A stretch of DNA of 64,000 bases, taken from assembly GCA_002354655.1 (NCBI GenBank), contig DELY01000007.1:1-64000 (forward strand), read 5' to 3'. A program made the translations under genes and the position numbers. Under the pieces are notes generated by a model that was given only the letters and a program-made list of their open reading frames with translations, was not told where the DNA came from and did not search any database. Shown here in pieces: positions 1 to 8,612 of the stretch. Every line of letters begins with the position of its first letter. Within the stretch, counting starts at the first letter, position 1. The DNA comes from Pseudomonas sp. UBA2684 (GTDB taxonomy: Bacteria; Pseudomonadota; Gammaproteobacteria; Pseudomonadales; Pseudomonadaceae).

Positions 1-2
1 CG

Positions 3-359
3 AATGGCGTGGAATCCGCAGCCTTGCCGTTCTGGCTGATGCTGGTGCTGGTGCTGCTCTACAGCATCACCGTCACCGCCGATTCGGCGTCGTTGACCGC
101 TGGCTTGATTGCCGTCGCGCCAGCCAGCCATCGCGGTGCGGCGATGGCGCTGTACTCCTGCACTGGCTTTAGCGGTGCCTTTCTCGGCCCGCTGCTGTTT
201 GGCATCAGCCTGGATGTATTGGGCGACAAGAGCCTGCTCGGCTGGTGGGCAGCGTTTGCCCTGATGGGCCTGCTACTGCTGCTCGGCCCGCTGGCGTTGT
301 GGTGGGCGGGTAAAGCGCAGCCAGACAGCGCCTTACTGCAGCGTGCACAGACTATATAA
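3..359 (+). CDS. MFS transporter, C-terminal fragment (cut by window edge)
   Basis: The frame is open to the left edge of the window, so only the last ~118 residues are present. The fragment holds about three hydrophobic membrane segments: a Leu/Val-rich stretch, then one running through GFSGAFLGPLLFGISLDVLG, then a Leu-rich last helix before a short polar tail. The GxxxGPxxxG-like spacing and the short cytoplasmic C-terminus resemble the C-terminal half of major facilitator superfamily transporters. The substrate cannot be told from this part. It is followed by a perfect 22-bp inverted repeat that may end transcription. The family call is inference from hydrophobicity and motif style. Confidence 0.7.
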   Translation, partial: NGVESAALPFWLMLVLVLLYSITVTADSASLTAGLIAVAPASHRGAAMALYSCTGFSGAFLGPLLFGISLDVLGDKSLLGWWAAFALMGLLLLLGPLALWWAGKAQPDSALLQRAQTI

Positions 360-371
360 GGCCAAATCTTG

Positions 372-431
372 TCGCGGCTAAAGCCCCTCCCACGAATATG
401 CGTTGGCCTGTGGGAGGGGCTTTAGCCGCGA
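372..431. repeat. REP-like palindrome, perfect 22-bp arms
   Basis: Arms at 372-393 and 410-431 are exact reverse complements (22 nt) around a 16-nt spacer. A third solo copy of the same 22-mer lies at 626-647. The core is GGGAGGGGCTTTAGCCGCGA, typical of intergenic REP-type palindromes in pseudomonads. It sits just after the MFS fragment and could fold into a stable hairpin in the transcript. Confidence 0.8.
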
Positions 432-441
432 TGTGCGGTTT

Positions 442-606
442 GTAGGGTAGGTTAGCCGCCTAACGCTCTTGTCAGGCGTCGCGCGAGTTAGGGCGCGGCG
501 TAACCCACCATTGGCGCAACGCGTTCGATTGCCTGGTGGGTTACGCGCCGCGCCGCGACCGCATTTGAATTATCGAGCAGTACTCGGCGTCGCTAACCCA
601 CCCTAC
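442..606. repeat. MITE-like element, copy 1 (about 165 bp)
   Basis: The segment starts GTAGGGTAGGTTAGC and ends GCTAACCCACCCTAC, a 15-bp terminal inverted repeat with one mismatch. A second inverted repeat lies inside: GGCGTAACCCACCA against TGGTGGGTTACGC. Related copies with the same ends lie at 30505-30679 and 40130-40291. There is no credible coding frame. With the REP copies at 372-431 and 626-647 it fills most of the 365-bp gap before the Lrp-type gene. Confidence 0.7.
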
Positions 607-625
607 GGGTCATCGCCAAACACCT

Positions 626-647
626 GTGGGAGGGGCTTTAGCCGCGA
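626..647 (+). repeat. Solo REP half-site
   Basis: An exact third copy of the 22-mer that forms the right arm of the palindrome at 372-431. It lies 20 bp beyond the end of MITE copy 1, so this gap is a nest of repeats. No opposing arm is visible next to it. Confidence 0.7.
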
Positions 648-724
648 TAAATCATCTGTAGCTCGGATGCAATCCGGGAAGTCGTGCCGCCAATATCCGG
701 AGTACATCCGGGCTACAAAATTGC

Positions 725-1192
725 TTAATCCAGCGGCAACTCAGTGGTGCGTTTGACCTCGCTCATGGCGATATGCGAGTGCGCTTCCTGGACGTGTGGG
801 CGTTGCAGCAGGTGGTCGCGCAGAAAGCGCTCGTAGTCGGCGATATCCTTGGCCACGACCTTGAGCAGGTAGTCCGAGCCGCCGGCCATGGTGTAGCACT
901 CCAGCACCTGGGGATAACCGACCACCGCCTGCTCGAATTCCTCCAGATTTCCGCGCCCGTGCGCCGACAGTTTGATGTCGACAAACACGGTGATGCTAAA
1001 GCCCAGTTGCTTGTGGCTGAGCAGGGCTACCTTGCGCTCGATAATGCCGTCTTCCTGCATGCGGTGAATCCGCCGCCAGCAGGGCGATTGTGACAACTCC
1101 ACCTTCTCGGCGATCTCGGCGGCGGAGAGGTCGGCGTTGTGTTGCAGCAGGCGGAGAATCTTGCGGTCGATGGGGCTGAGCAAGTCTTGCAT
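725..1192 (-). CDS. Lrp/AsnC family transcriptional regulator
   Basis: 155 aa, the usual length of an Lrp/AsnC protein. An N-terminal helix-turn-helix covers about residues 5-50 (LSAAEIAEKVELSQSPCWRR is the recognition region) and a C-terminal RAM/Lrp ligand-binding domain about residues 65-145, with the GGSDYLLKV motif typical of the family. It is transcribed away from the indolepyruvate ferredoxin oxidoreductase gene, with a 199-bp shared promoter region. Lrp-type regulators next to amino acid catabolic genes normally sense the amino acid and control the divergent operon. That role here is inference from context. It could equally be called a Bkd- or PutR-like regulator; the exact effector is unknown. 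Confidence 0.9.
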   Translation of the reverse strand: MQDLLSPIDRKILRLLQHNADLSAAEIAEKVELSQSPCWRRIHRMQEDGIIERKVALLSHKQLGFSITVFVDIKLSAHGRGNLEEFEQAVVGYPQVLECYTMAGGSDYLLKVVAKDIADYERFLRDHLLQRPHVQEAHSHIAMSEVKRTTELPLD

Positions 1193-1391
1193 GATTTCTC
1201 CTGGATTCTTGTTCTTGTTGGAAAGGTCATGCGCAGTATTGGCTTTTCATCCCAAAAATAGAAAGAAAATCTCCGTACCGCTCGGTCATATTCTTGGCCA
1301 TGCGCCTGGTGTGGTGATCCCGCACTAGGCTTAACAAGGTTGGCACTCACCGTTGCCGCCCAGCTCGCCAAAATAATAAAAGGAGCGCCCC

Positions 1392-4300
1392 ATGTCTCTG
1401 GCCGAGATCCGCCTGGATGACAAGTACCGCCTTGCTACCGGTCACCTCTACCTGACCGGCACCCAGGCGCTGACCCGCCTGCCCATGCTGCAGAAGCAAC
1501 GCGACGCAGCTCATGGCCTGAACACCGCGTGCTTTATTTCCGGCTACCGCGGCTCGCCGCTGGGCAACCTCGACAAGAGCCTGTGGGACGCCAAGCAGTA
1601 CCTCAAAGACAACCACATCCACTTCCAGCCCGGCGTCAATGAAGAGTTGGCCGCCACCTCGGTGTGGGGCAGCCAGCAGACCAGCCTGTTCCCCGGCGCG
1701 CGCTACGACGGTGTGTTTGCCATGTGGTACGGCAAGGGCCCGGGTGTGGACCGTTGCGGTGATGTGTTCAAGCACGGCAACTCGGCCGGGGTTTCCGAGC
1801 ATGGCGGCGTGTTGCTGCTGGCCGGCGACGACCATGGCTGCAAGTCCTCCAGCATCGCCAACCAGAGCGAGCATGCGTTTATCGCTGCCTCGATCCCGGT
1901 GCTCAACCCGGCCAACGTCCAGGAAATTCTCGACTACGGCATCATCGGCTGGGAGCTGTCGCGCTACAGCGGTTGCTGGGTGGCGCTGAAAACCATCGCC
2001 GAGAACGTCGACTCTTCCGCCGTGGTGGATGTCGATCCGCTGCGCATGCAGGTGAAGATTCCCGAGGACTTCCAGCTGCCGCAAGACGGTGTGTATATCC
2101 GCTGGCCGGACCCGCCCCTGGCCCAGGAAGCGCGCCTTAACACATACAAGATCTACGCCGCCCGCGCCTTTGCGCTGGCCAACAACCTCAACCAGATCAA
2201 GCTCGATTCGCCCAACCCGCGCCTGGGCATTATCACCACCGGCAAGTCTTACCTCGACGTGCGCCAGGCACTCGATGACCTCGGCCTGGATGAAGCGCTG
2301 TGCGCCCAGGTCGGCCTGCGCGTGCTCAAGGTTGGCATGAGCTGGCCGCTGGAACCGGTCTCGGTGCATGAATTTGCCGAAGGCCTGGACGAGATTTTGG
2401 TGGTCGAGGAGAAACGCAGCATTATTGAAGACCAGCTCACCGGTCAGCTCTACAACTGGCCAGTGGGCAAGCGCCCGGTGGTGGTTGGCGAGTTTGACGA
2501 AGCCGGCCATTCGCTGTTGCCGAACCTCTCCGAACTGACTCCGGCGATGATCGCCCGCGCCATCGCCAAGCGCCTCGCGCCGATCTACAGCAGTCCGCAG
2601 ATCGAAGAGCGCCTGGCCTTTCTGGCAGCCAAGGAAGCCTCCCTGGCCGCGCCCAAGCACACCACCGTGCGCACCCCGCATTTCTGCTCGGGTTGCCCGC
2701 ACAACACCTCGACCAAACTGCCGGAAGGCAGCCGCGCCCAGGGCGGTATCGGTTGCCACTACATGACCCAGTGGATGGACCGTAACACCGACACCTTTAC
2801 CCAGATGGGTGGCGAGGGTGCGACCTGGATCGGTCAGGCGCCGTTTACCGACACCCCGCATATCTTCCAGAACCTCGGTGACGGTACCTACTTCCATTCC
2901 GGTCAGCTGGCCCTGCGTGCCGCCGTGGCTGCCGGAGTGAATATCACCTACAAGATTCTCTACAACGATGCGGTGGCCATGACCGGCGGCCAGCCCATCG
3001 ACGGCGAGCTGCGCGTCGATCAACTGAGCCAGCAGGTGTACGCCGAAGGGGTGAAGCGCATCGCTCTGGTCACCGATGAGCCGGAGAAATACCCGGCCCG
3101 CGCCACCTTCGCGCCCATCGTCACCTTCCACCATCGCCGCGATCTGGACGCCGTGCAGCGCGAGCTGCGCGAGTTCCAGGGCTGCTCGGTGATCATCTAT
3201 GACCAGACCTGCGCCACCGAGAAACGCCGTCGGCGCAAGCGCGGCAAGCTGGTCGATCCGCAGAAGCGCGCCTTTATCAACCCGGCGGTGTGCGAAGGCT
3301 GTGGCGATTGCAGCGTCAAGTCCAACTGCCTGTCGGTACTGCCGCTGGAAACTGAACTGGGGCGCAAGCGCGAGATCGACCAGAACTCCTGCAACAAGGA
3401 TTTCAGCTGCGTTGAAGGCTTCTGCCCAAGCTTTGTCACCGTGCACGGCGGCAGCCTGCGCAAACCGGAAGCCGTGGGTTTGAGTGCGCTGTTTATTGCC
3501 CTGCCGGAACCACGCCAGCCGACCCTGGAACGGCCGTGGAATATCCTGCTGCCGGGTGTCGGTGGCAGCGGCGTGACCACCGTCGGCGCGTTGCTCGGCA
3601 TGGCCGCGCATATCGAAGGCAAGGGCTGCAGCGTGCTCGATCAGGCTGGCCTGGCGCAGAAATTCGGCCCGGTGATTACCCATATCCGCGTCGCGGCCAA
3701 GCAGGACGACATCTTTGCCGTGCGCATCGCCGCCGGGGAAACCGATCTGCTACTCGGTTGCGATCTGGTGGTGGCTGCCAGCGAAGAGGCCCTGGCCAAG
3801 CTGAATGACAAGATCGCCCATGCGGTGGTCAACAGCCATGAAGCGGCCACCGCCGAATTCACCCGCAACCCCGATGCCCAAGTGCCAGGCGCGGCTATGC
3901 GCGAGGCGCTGATCGAGGCGGTGGGCGCGAGCAAAACCCACTTTGTCGATGCCAGCCGCCTGGCCACCCGCCTGCTTGGCGACAGCATCGCTACCAACCT
4001 GTTTATGCTCGGTTTCGCTTACCAGAAGGGCCTGGTGCCGGTATCCGCCGAGGCGATCAACAAGGCCATCGAGCTTAACGGCGTGGCGGTGCAGCTCAAT
4101 CAGCAGGCCTTCCTCTGGGGCCGTCGCACCGCCCATGATGCGGTTGCCGTGGAACGTCTGGCCAAGCCTGAGCTGATCGAGGCAACCCATTGCCAGACTC
4201 TGGAAGAGATCGTTGCCGACCGCGTGGTGCGCCTGACCGCCTACCAGAACGCCACCTACGCCGAGCGCTATCGCGAGCAGGTGGCGCGGGTGCAGCAGGT

Positions 4301-4859
4301 CGACAAGAGCGCTGACCAAGCCCTGAGCAAGGCCGTAGCGCGCTACTACTTCAAGCTCTTGGCCTACAAGGACGAGTACGAAGTGGCGCGGCTGTACAGC
4401 GACGGCAGCTTTATCCGTCAGCTGGAGGCGCAGTTCAGCGGCGATTACCGCCTGGAATTCCACCTGGCACCCAGCTGGCTGAGCAAGCCGGATGCCAGTA
4501 CCGGCGAGCCGCGCAAGCGTCAGTTCGGCGCCTGGATGCTCAAGGCTTTCGGCGTACTGGCCAAGTTCAAGTTTCTGCGTGGCACCCCGCTGGACCTGTT
4601 CGGCTACAGCGCCGAACGCAAGCTGGAGCTGGAGTTGATCGACGACTACGAGCAGAACCTGGAATACCTGCTCAAGGAGCTCAACGCCGACAACTACCGC
4701 ACGGCGCTGGCCTTGGCCGAGCTGCCGGAGCAGATCCGCGGCTATGGCCACGTCAAGGAGCGCAGCCTGGCCAAGGTGCGCGAGCAGAGTGTGCAACTGC
4801 GCGAGCGGATGACAGCCAGCGAAATCCAGGCGGTGCAGTTGTTCGAACCGGCCGCTTGA
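1392..4859 (+). CDS. Indolepyruvate ferredoxin oxidoreductase, fused IorA-IorB type
   Basis: 1155 aa. This large fused enzyme family oxidatively decarboxylates aryl- or branched-chain 2-oxo acids to acyl-CoA, passing electrons to ferredoxin. The N-terminal part is the pyrimidine/TPP-binding pyruvate-oxidoreductase region. HFCSGCPHN (430-438) opens the TPP pyrophosphate domain. Cysteine clusters at about 634-646 (CEGCGDC) and 667-678 look like iron-sulphur ligands. GVGGSGVTT near 722 begins the gamma-type (IorB) domain. The C-terminal ~250 residues are an extension found in the proteobacterial fused forms. The start follows AAAAGGAG. The gene for a Leu/Phe/Val dehydrogenase follows, which can supply the 2-oxo acid. 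The exact substrate (indolepyruvate, phenylpyruvate or branched-chain) is not settled by sequence. Confidence 0.93.
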   Translation: MSLAEIRLDDKYRLATGHLYLTGTQALTRLPMLQKQRDAAHGLNTACFISGYRGSPLGNLDKSLWDAKQYLKDNHIHFQPGVNEELAATSVWGSQQTSLFPGARYDGVFAMWYGKGPGVDRCGDVFKHGNSAGVSEHGGVLLLAGDDHGCKSSSIANQSEHAFIAASIPVLNPANVQEILDYGIIGWELSRYSGCWVALKTIAENVDSSAVVDVDPLRMQVKIPEDFQLPQDGVYIRWPDPPLAQEARLNTYKIYAARAFALANNLNQIKLDSPNPRLGIITTGKSYLDVRQALDDLGLDEALCAQVGLRVLKVGMSWPLEPVSVHEFAEGLDEILVVEEKRSIIEDQLTGQLYNWPVGKRPVVVGEFDEAGHSLLPNLSELTPAMIARAIAKRLAPIYSSPQIEERLAFLAAKEASLAAPKHTTVRTPHFCSGCPHNTSTKLPEGSRAQGGIGCHYMTQWMDRNTDTFTQMGGEGATWIGQAPFTDTPHIFQNLGDGTYFHSGQLALRAAVAAGVNITYKILYNDAVAMTGGQPIDGELRVDQLSQQVYAEGVKRIALVTDEPEKYPARATFAPIVTFHHRRDLDAVQRELREFQGCSVIIYDQTCATEKRRRRKRGKLVDPQKRAFINPAVCEGCGDCSVKSNCLSVLPLETELGRKREIDQNSCNKDFSCVEGFCPSFVTVHGGSLRKPEAVGLSALFIALPEPRQPTLERPWNILLPGVGGSGVTTVGALLGMAAHIEGKGCSVLDQAGLAQKFGPVITHIRVAAKQDDIFAVRIAAGETDLLLGCDLVVAASEEALAKLNDKIAHAVVNSHEAATAEFTRNPDAQVPGAAMREALIEAVGASKTHFVDASRLATRLLGDSIATNLFMLGFAYQKGLVPVSAEAINKAIELNGVAVQLNQQAFLWGRRTAHDAVAVERLAKPELIEATHCQTLEEIVADRVVRLTAYQNATYAERYREQVARVQQVDKSADQALSKAVARYYFKLLAYKDEYEVARLYSDGSFIRQLEAQFSGDYRLEFHLAPSWLSKPDASTGEPRKRQFGAWMLKAFGVLAKFKFLRGTPLDLFGYSAERKLELELIDDYEQNLEYLLKELNADNYRTALALAELPEQIRGYGHVKERSLAKVREQSVQLRERMTASEIQAVQLFEPAA

Positions 4860-4860
4860 G

Positions 4861-5042
4861 AGCCTGCCCACGATCTGCTGCGCGTCGGCGATACGGCGTT
4901 AAAAACAGCCTCGGAATGCTCATTTACAGCTCCGTAAACTCGCGTGCGAGCCCAGTCCGTTTCCTCGGCGTTTTGACCAGCCGGAGGCTGTTACTAACGT
5001 AGTGCCTTGTCTCGCTCTAGCTCGCGAGATCGTGAACAGGCT
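4861..5042. repeat. 182-bp inverted-repeat element abutting the oxidoreductase stop codon
   Basis: The ends AGCCTGCCCACGATCT (4861-4876) and AGATCGTGAACAGGCT (5027-5042) are inverted repeats matching at 14 of 16 positions. Inside are further inverted blocks, for example AACAGCCTC near 4905 and GAGGCTGTT near 4985. It begins one base after the TGA of the preceding gene. No coding frame is credible. Elements of this look are frequent between Pseudomonas genes. It may also act as a transcript 3-prime hairpin. Confidence 0.65.
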
Positions 5043-5124
5043 CTCCCACCTGACATTTATAACCTTCACCCTCTTCCTTAACCGGGAGAGGGCGACCTCT
5101 TACAACAAAAAAACGAGGCACCCT

Positions 5125-6177
5125 ATGTCCGTGTTTTCCCATATCGATTTCGACCACCACGAACAGGTGGTCTACGGCCACGACAAGGCCAGCGGCCTGA
5201 AGGCGATTATCGCCATTCACAACAGCAACCTCGGCCCGGCCCTCGGCGGTTGTCGCATGTGGCCCTACGCCAATGACGATGAAGCGCTGCGCGATGTGCT
5301 GCGCCTGTCGCGCGGCATGACCTACAAATCGGCCCTGGCCAACCTGCCGCTGGGCGGCGGCAAGGCAGTGATCATCGGCAACCCGCACACCGGCAAGAGC
5401 GCGGCGCTGTTCCAGGCCATGGGTGATTTTGTCGACAGCCTCGGCGGGCGCTATATCACTGCCGCCGACTCCGGCACCGGCGTGGCGGAAATGCAGATCA
5501 TGGCCGAGCGCACGCGCCACGTTTCCGGCGCTGAGCTGCGCGAGGCCTTCGCCGGCGGCACGCGTAATGGCGATCCGTCACCGTCCACCGCTTACGGGGT
5601 GTTTATCGGCATCCAGACCGCAGTCAAACACCGCCTGGGCCGTGATGATCTGCACGGTTTGAAAGTCGCGATCCAGGGGGTAGGGCAGGTGGGCTTCGAC
5701 CTGGCGCGCCAGCTGAAAGCCGCTGGGGCCGAGCTGTGGGTCACCGATATCGTCGAGGCCAATGTGCGGCGTGCGGTCGAGCAGCTGGGCGCAACCGCTG
5801 TGCCGCAACAGGTGATTTTCGGCCTGGATGTCGATGTATTCGCGCCATGCGCCATGGGCGGCATTATCAACCAGCAAACCTTGGAAGCCCTGCGCGCGCC
5901 GATTATCGCCGGGGCCGCCAACAATCAGCTGGCCGATGCCAGCCTGGCGGAAACCCTGCGCCGCAACGAATGCCTGTACGCGCCGGATTACGCGATCAAT
6001 GCCGGCGGCATTATCGATGTCTGCTACGAACGCACCGGCGGCAGCGCCGCACAGCTCAAGGCGCATATCGAAGGCATCGGCGCGACCCTGGAACAGATCT
6101 TCCAGCGTGCCGATGCAGGCGGCAGAACAACCGTGGAGATTGCCGATCAATTAGCCGAGGAGCGATTCGGCCGTTAG
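5125..6177 (+). CDS. Leu/Phe/Val dehydrogenase (amino acid dehydrogenase family)
   Basis: 350 aa, NAD-dependent oxidative deamination of leucine, valine or phenylalanine to the 2-oxo acid. The glycine-rich motif LPLGGGK places the catalytic lysine at residue 80, as in bacterial leucine dehydrogenases; a second conserved Lys is at 68 (MTYKSA). The dinucleotide-binding loop GVGQVG is at 185-190, followed by an acidic residue after the second strand. An in-frame extension to 5002 lies inside the upstream repeat element, so ATG 5125 with GAGG nine bases before it is the start. The product 2-oxo acid is a likely substrate of the upstream ferredoxin oxidoreductase. Which amino acid is preferred cannot be read from sequence. 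Confidence 0.9.
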   Translation: MSVFSHIDFDHHEQVVYGHDKASGLKAIIAIHNSNLGPALGGCRMWPYANDDEALRDVLRLSRGMTYKSALANLPLGGGKAVIIGNPHTGKSAALFQAMGDFVDSLGGRYITAADSGTGVAEMQIMAERTRHVSGAELREAFAGGTRNGDPSPSTAYGVFIGIQTAVKHRLGRDDLHGLKVAIQGVGQVGFDLARQLKAAGAELWVTDIVEANVRRAVEQLGATAVPQQVIFGLDVDVFAPCAMGGIINQQTLEALRAPIIAGAANNQLADASLAETLRRNECLYAPDYAINAGGIIDVCYERTGGSAAQLKAHIEGIGATLEQIFQRADAGGRTTVEIADQLAEERFGR

Positions 6178-6232
6178 TCGCTGTTAACAACAGCTAAACG
6201 TAACCCGCACTACTGGCACGTTTTACAAAACC

Positions 6233-6328
6233 TGTAGGAGCGGGGGGGGACGCCTAGTTATTGCCCGCGATGTTTTTCCGGTGACCTCGGTTCGCGGGCA
6301 AGGAACTAGGCGTCCCCCCGCTCCTACA
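6233..6328. repeat. REP-type long palindrome
   Basis: The left arm (about 6233-6270) and right arm (about 6291-6328) are near-complete inverted repeats starting TGTAGGAGCGGG and ending CTCCTACA. They differ by a two-base change in the length of a G-run and a few internal bases. The outer sequence is the common Pseudomonas REP core, here enlarged by a GGACGCCTAGTT block. It lies between the convergent dehydrogenase and acetyltransferase genes, where it can serve as a hairpin terminator for both. The rest of the 169-bp gap shows nothing else. Confidence 0.75.
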
Positions 6329-6346
6329 AAGGCCTTTGACAGCTTC

Positions 6347-6829
6347 TTAGTCCAGCGTCAGCGCCAAACTAATCCCATGCGGCTTAAAGCCCAGGTTGGC
6401 ATAAAAGGCATGGGCGGCCTCACGGCTCTGGCTGCTGGACAGCGCCACCTTGTAACACCCCCAGGCGCGGGCGCGTTCGATGGCTTTGGCCATCAGCGCC
6501 TGGCCAATCCCCAGGCCGCGCGCCTCACCATCCACCACCACATCTTCCAGAATCGCCGAGCGGGCAAAATTGTGCGCCAGGTGCTCAATCAGATTGATCG
6601 TGCAGGTGCCGAGCAACTTGCCGTCGCGCTCGGCCACCAGCACCACGCGGTTGAGTGGCAGTTCGCTCAGGCGCAGGGCCAGCAGGGTTGGGTCGGCGCG
6701 CGGTTCGTCGCTGCCCAATTGCTGGAGCAGCGCCGCCAGGGCCGGGGCGTCGGTATTGCAGGCGGCCCGCACGCTGTAATGGGCGAAAGGCGAGTCGGGC
6801 AGGTGCTGCTGGGCGGCGGGCTGGGGCAT
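6347..6829 (-). CDS. GNAT family N-acetyltransferase
   Basis: 160 aa. The acetyl-CoA binding motif A is visible as ARGLGIGQALM at about residues 103-113 (R/QxxGxG pattern), preceded by the beta-strand ILEDVVVD and followed by the helix and the AHAFYANLGF motif B region near the C-terminus, the usual GNAT order. These enzymes transfer acetyl from acetyl-CoA to an amine; the substrate here is unknown. The gene stands alone, convergent with the dehydrogenase gene and divergent from the tRNA. The start follows GGAGACC upstream of the ATG on the minus strand. Confidence 0.85.
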   Translation of the reverse strand: MPQPAAQQHLPDSPFAHYSVRAACNTDAPALAALLQQLGSDEPRADPTLLALRLSELPLNRVVLVAERDGKLLGTCTINLIEHLAHNFARSAILEDVVVDGEARGLGIGQALMAKAIERARAWGCYKVALSSSQSREAAHAFYANLGFKPHGISLALTLD

Positions 6830-6951
6830 GATGGTCTCCTTGGCGAACTGCTGAAAGTATGGCTGCGCTCTGATGGCAGTGGCATGACAAATGCGCTCAT
6901 GCTCGTTAACATGCCGCCCGGCTGCCGACGATCGTCAGCCTGCTTGACCGA

Positions 6952-7026
6952 GTCTCCTTAGTTCAATGGATAGAATAAGCCCCTCCTAAGGGCTAGATGC
7001 TGGTTCGACTCCAGCAGGGGACGCCA
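6952..7026 (+). tRNA. tRNA-Arg (anticodon CCU)
   Basis: A full cloverleaf can be drawn. The acceptor stem GTCTCCT pairs with AGGGGAC (one G-U pair); the anticodon arm AGCCC/GGGCT encloses the loop CTCCTAA with anticodon CCT at 6985-6987; the T arm has the GGTTCGACTCC signature; the encoded CCA is at 7024-7026. It reads the rare arginine codon AGG. A strong hairpin terminator begins five bases downstream. No integrase or repeated 3-prime end is seen nearby, so there is no sign that it hosts an island. Confidence 0.95.
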
Positions 7027-7030
7027 AACA

Positions 7031-7061
7031 AAAAAGGCTTACGCACTGCGTAAGCCTTTTT
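7031..7061. terminator. Bidirectional hairpin terminator after tRNA-Arg and sstT
   Basis: AAAAAGGCTTACGCA (7031-7045) is the exact reverse complement of 7047-7061, with A and T runs on the outer flanks in both directions. It can therefore end the tRNA transcript rightwards and the sstT transcript leftwards. Confidence 0.85.
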
Positions 7062-7083
7062 GCATTTCAGGGCTGCCGCTGGT

Positions 7084-8328
7084 TCAGCGTGCCTGCTCCG
7101 ATAGCGGTGCGTTGGCCCGTTCTTCAGCCAGGCAGGCTGCGGCGGTGAACAGCACGTCAGTGGAGGAGTTCAGCGCGGTTTCCGCCGAGTCCTGGAGGAT
7201 GCCGATGATGAAGCCGACCGCTACCACTTGCATGGCCACTTCGTTGGGAATGCCGAACAGGCTGCATGCCAGGGGGATCAGCAGCAGCGAACCGCCTGCT
7301 ACGCCGGAAGCGCCGCAGGCGCTGATCGAGGCCAGGATGCTCAGCAGGATCGCTGTGGGAATGTCCACGGCGATGCCCAGGGTGTGCACCGCGGCCAGGG
7401 TCAGCACGCTGATGGTGATCGCCGCGCCTGCCATGTTGATGGTCGCGCCCAGCGGGATCGACACCGAGTAGGTTTCCTCGTGCAGGTTCAGGCGCTGGCA
7501 GAGTTGCAGGTTGACCGGGATGTTGGCGGCCGAGCTGCGGGTGAAGAAGGCGGTCAGGCCGCTCTCGCGCAGGCAGGTGAACACCAGCGGATAAGGGTTG
7601 CGCCGGATCTTCCAGGCCACGATGGCCGGGTTGACCACCAGGGCAACGAACAGCATGCAGCCGATCAGTACCAGCAGCAGGTGCAGGTAGTCGAGCAGGG
7701 CGCCCATGCCCGACTCGGCCAGCGTTGCGGCGACCAGACCGAAAATCCCCAGCGGTGCCAGGCGGATCACCAGCTTGACGATCGAGGTCACGCCGGCGGA
7801 GAGGTCGGCGAGCATCTGCTTGCTGCTTGGCGTGGCATGGCGGAAAGCGAAACCCAGGCCGATGGCCCACGCCAGGATGCCAATGAAATTGCCGTTGAGC
7901 AGGGCGTTGATCGGGTTGTCGACCACATTCAGCAGCAGGGTTTTCAGCACTTCGCCGATCCCGCCCGGTGGCGTCAGTTCGGCACTATTACTCGCCAGGG
8001 TCAGGCTCGACGGGAAGCTGAAGCTGGCAATCACGGCAATCACGGCGGCGCTGAAAGTACCCAGCAGGTAGAGCAACAGGATCGGGCGGATATGGGTTTG
8101 CTGGCCGCGCTGGTGATTGGCGATCGAGGCCGCTACCAGGACGAATACCAACACCGGCGCCACGGCTTTCAGCGCGGAAACGAAAACCGCGCCGAGGAAG
8201 CTGACACTCAACGCCGCTTGCGGGAAGAACAAGGCCAGGGTAATCCCGGCGATCAAGCCGATGAGAATCTGTACAACCAGGCTGGTGCGGTTGAGCAGCT
8301 GTAGCAAAGGGTGTTGAGCATCGGTCAT
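7084..8328 (-). CDS. sstT: Serine/threonine:sodium symporter SstT
   Basis: 414 aa after choosing the internal ATG at 8328 (MTDAQHPLL); the open frame reaches 8553 but the extra 75 residues are basic, low in hydrophobicity and unlike the family. SstT is a DAACS-family (dicarboxylate/amino acid:cation) inner-membrane symporter importing serine and threonine with Na+. The chain has about eight to nine hydrophobic helices, the first at about 14-36, and the conserved C-terminal half containing a Ser/Ala/Gly-rich re-entrant region ([13 protein letters not shown]) and MAGAAITI. It is convergent with the tRNA and shares its terminator. Length agrees with the ~404-414 aa norm. Confidence 0.92.
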   Translation of the reverse strand: MTDAQHPLLQLLNRTSLVVQILIGLIAGITLALFFPQAALSVSFLGAVFVSALKAVAPVLVFVLVAASIANHQRGQQTHIRPILLLYLLGTFSAAVIAVIASFSFPSSLTLASNSAELTPPGGIGEVLKTLLLNVVDNPINALLNGNFIGILAWAIGLGFAFRHATPSSKQMLADLSAGVTSIVKLVIRLAPLGIFGLVAATLAESGMGALLDYLHLLLVLIGCMLFVALVVNPAIVAWKIRRNPYPLVFTCLRESGLTAFFTRSSAANIPVNLQLCQRLNLHEETYSVSIPLGATINMAGAAITISVLTLAAVHTLGIAVDIPTAILLSILASISACGASGVAGGSLLLIPLACSLFGIPNEVAMQVVAVGFIIGILQDSAETALNSSTDVLFTAAACLAEERANAPLSEQAR

Positions 8329-8612
8329 GGCATGCGTCTCAGATAGTCGGCGTGTGGTCTGTCCGGCATGGCCGGCAACGGCGGGTATCGGCACCAAGCG
8401 CTGTGCGCTGGGTGCGCTGGGATTGGGCGGCGTCAAGCGAGTGGCTGGAAGGCTCGGCAGGGCGAGCAGGAAAAAACAGCGCGCGACTCTAGCACAGAGC
8501 GGCGCATGCCGGCCCGTTCTGCCCCGAGCAACCGCTAAATGGCACCTGAGCATGTCCAGCGGCGGTCAGTCAGGCTAGGCTAGCGGCACGCTTGAGCCAA
8601 AGAGAGGCTGTT

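Noticed and set aside
469-756. 95-codon plus-strand frame between the MFS fragment and the Lrp gene
   Set aside because: It runs through the MITE and REP copies and into the Lrp-type gene in reverse; basic, low-complexity and without a ribosome site.
1344-1360. TTGGCACTCACCGTTGCC before the ferredoxin oxidoreductase gene looks like a sigma-54 site
   Set aside because: GG and GC are 11 bases apart, one too many; sigma-54 needs ten.
1347-3683. 778-codon open frame antisense to the ferredoxin oxidoreductase gene
   Set aside because: Its protein is rich in His, Gln, Ala and Arg with no domain, and the opposite strand encodes a clear enzyme. High-GC codon use makes long mirror frames.
6952-7026. 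tRNA-Arg(CCU) as an integration site
   Set aside because: No integrase, no duplicated 3-prime end and no mobile genes nearby; the neighbours are ordinary.
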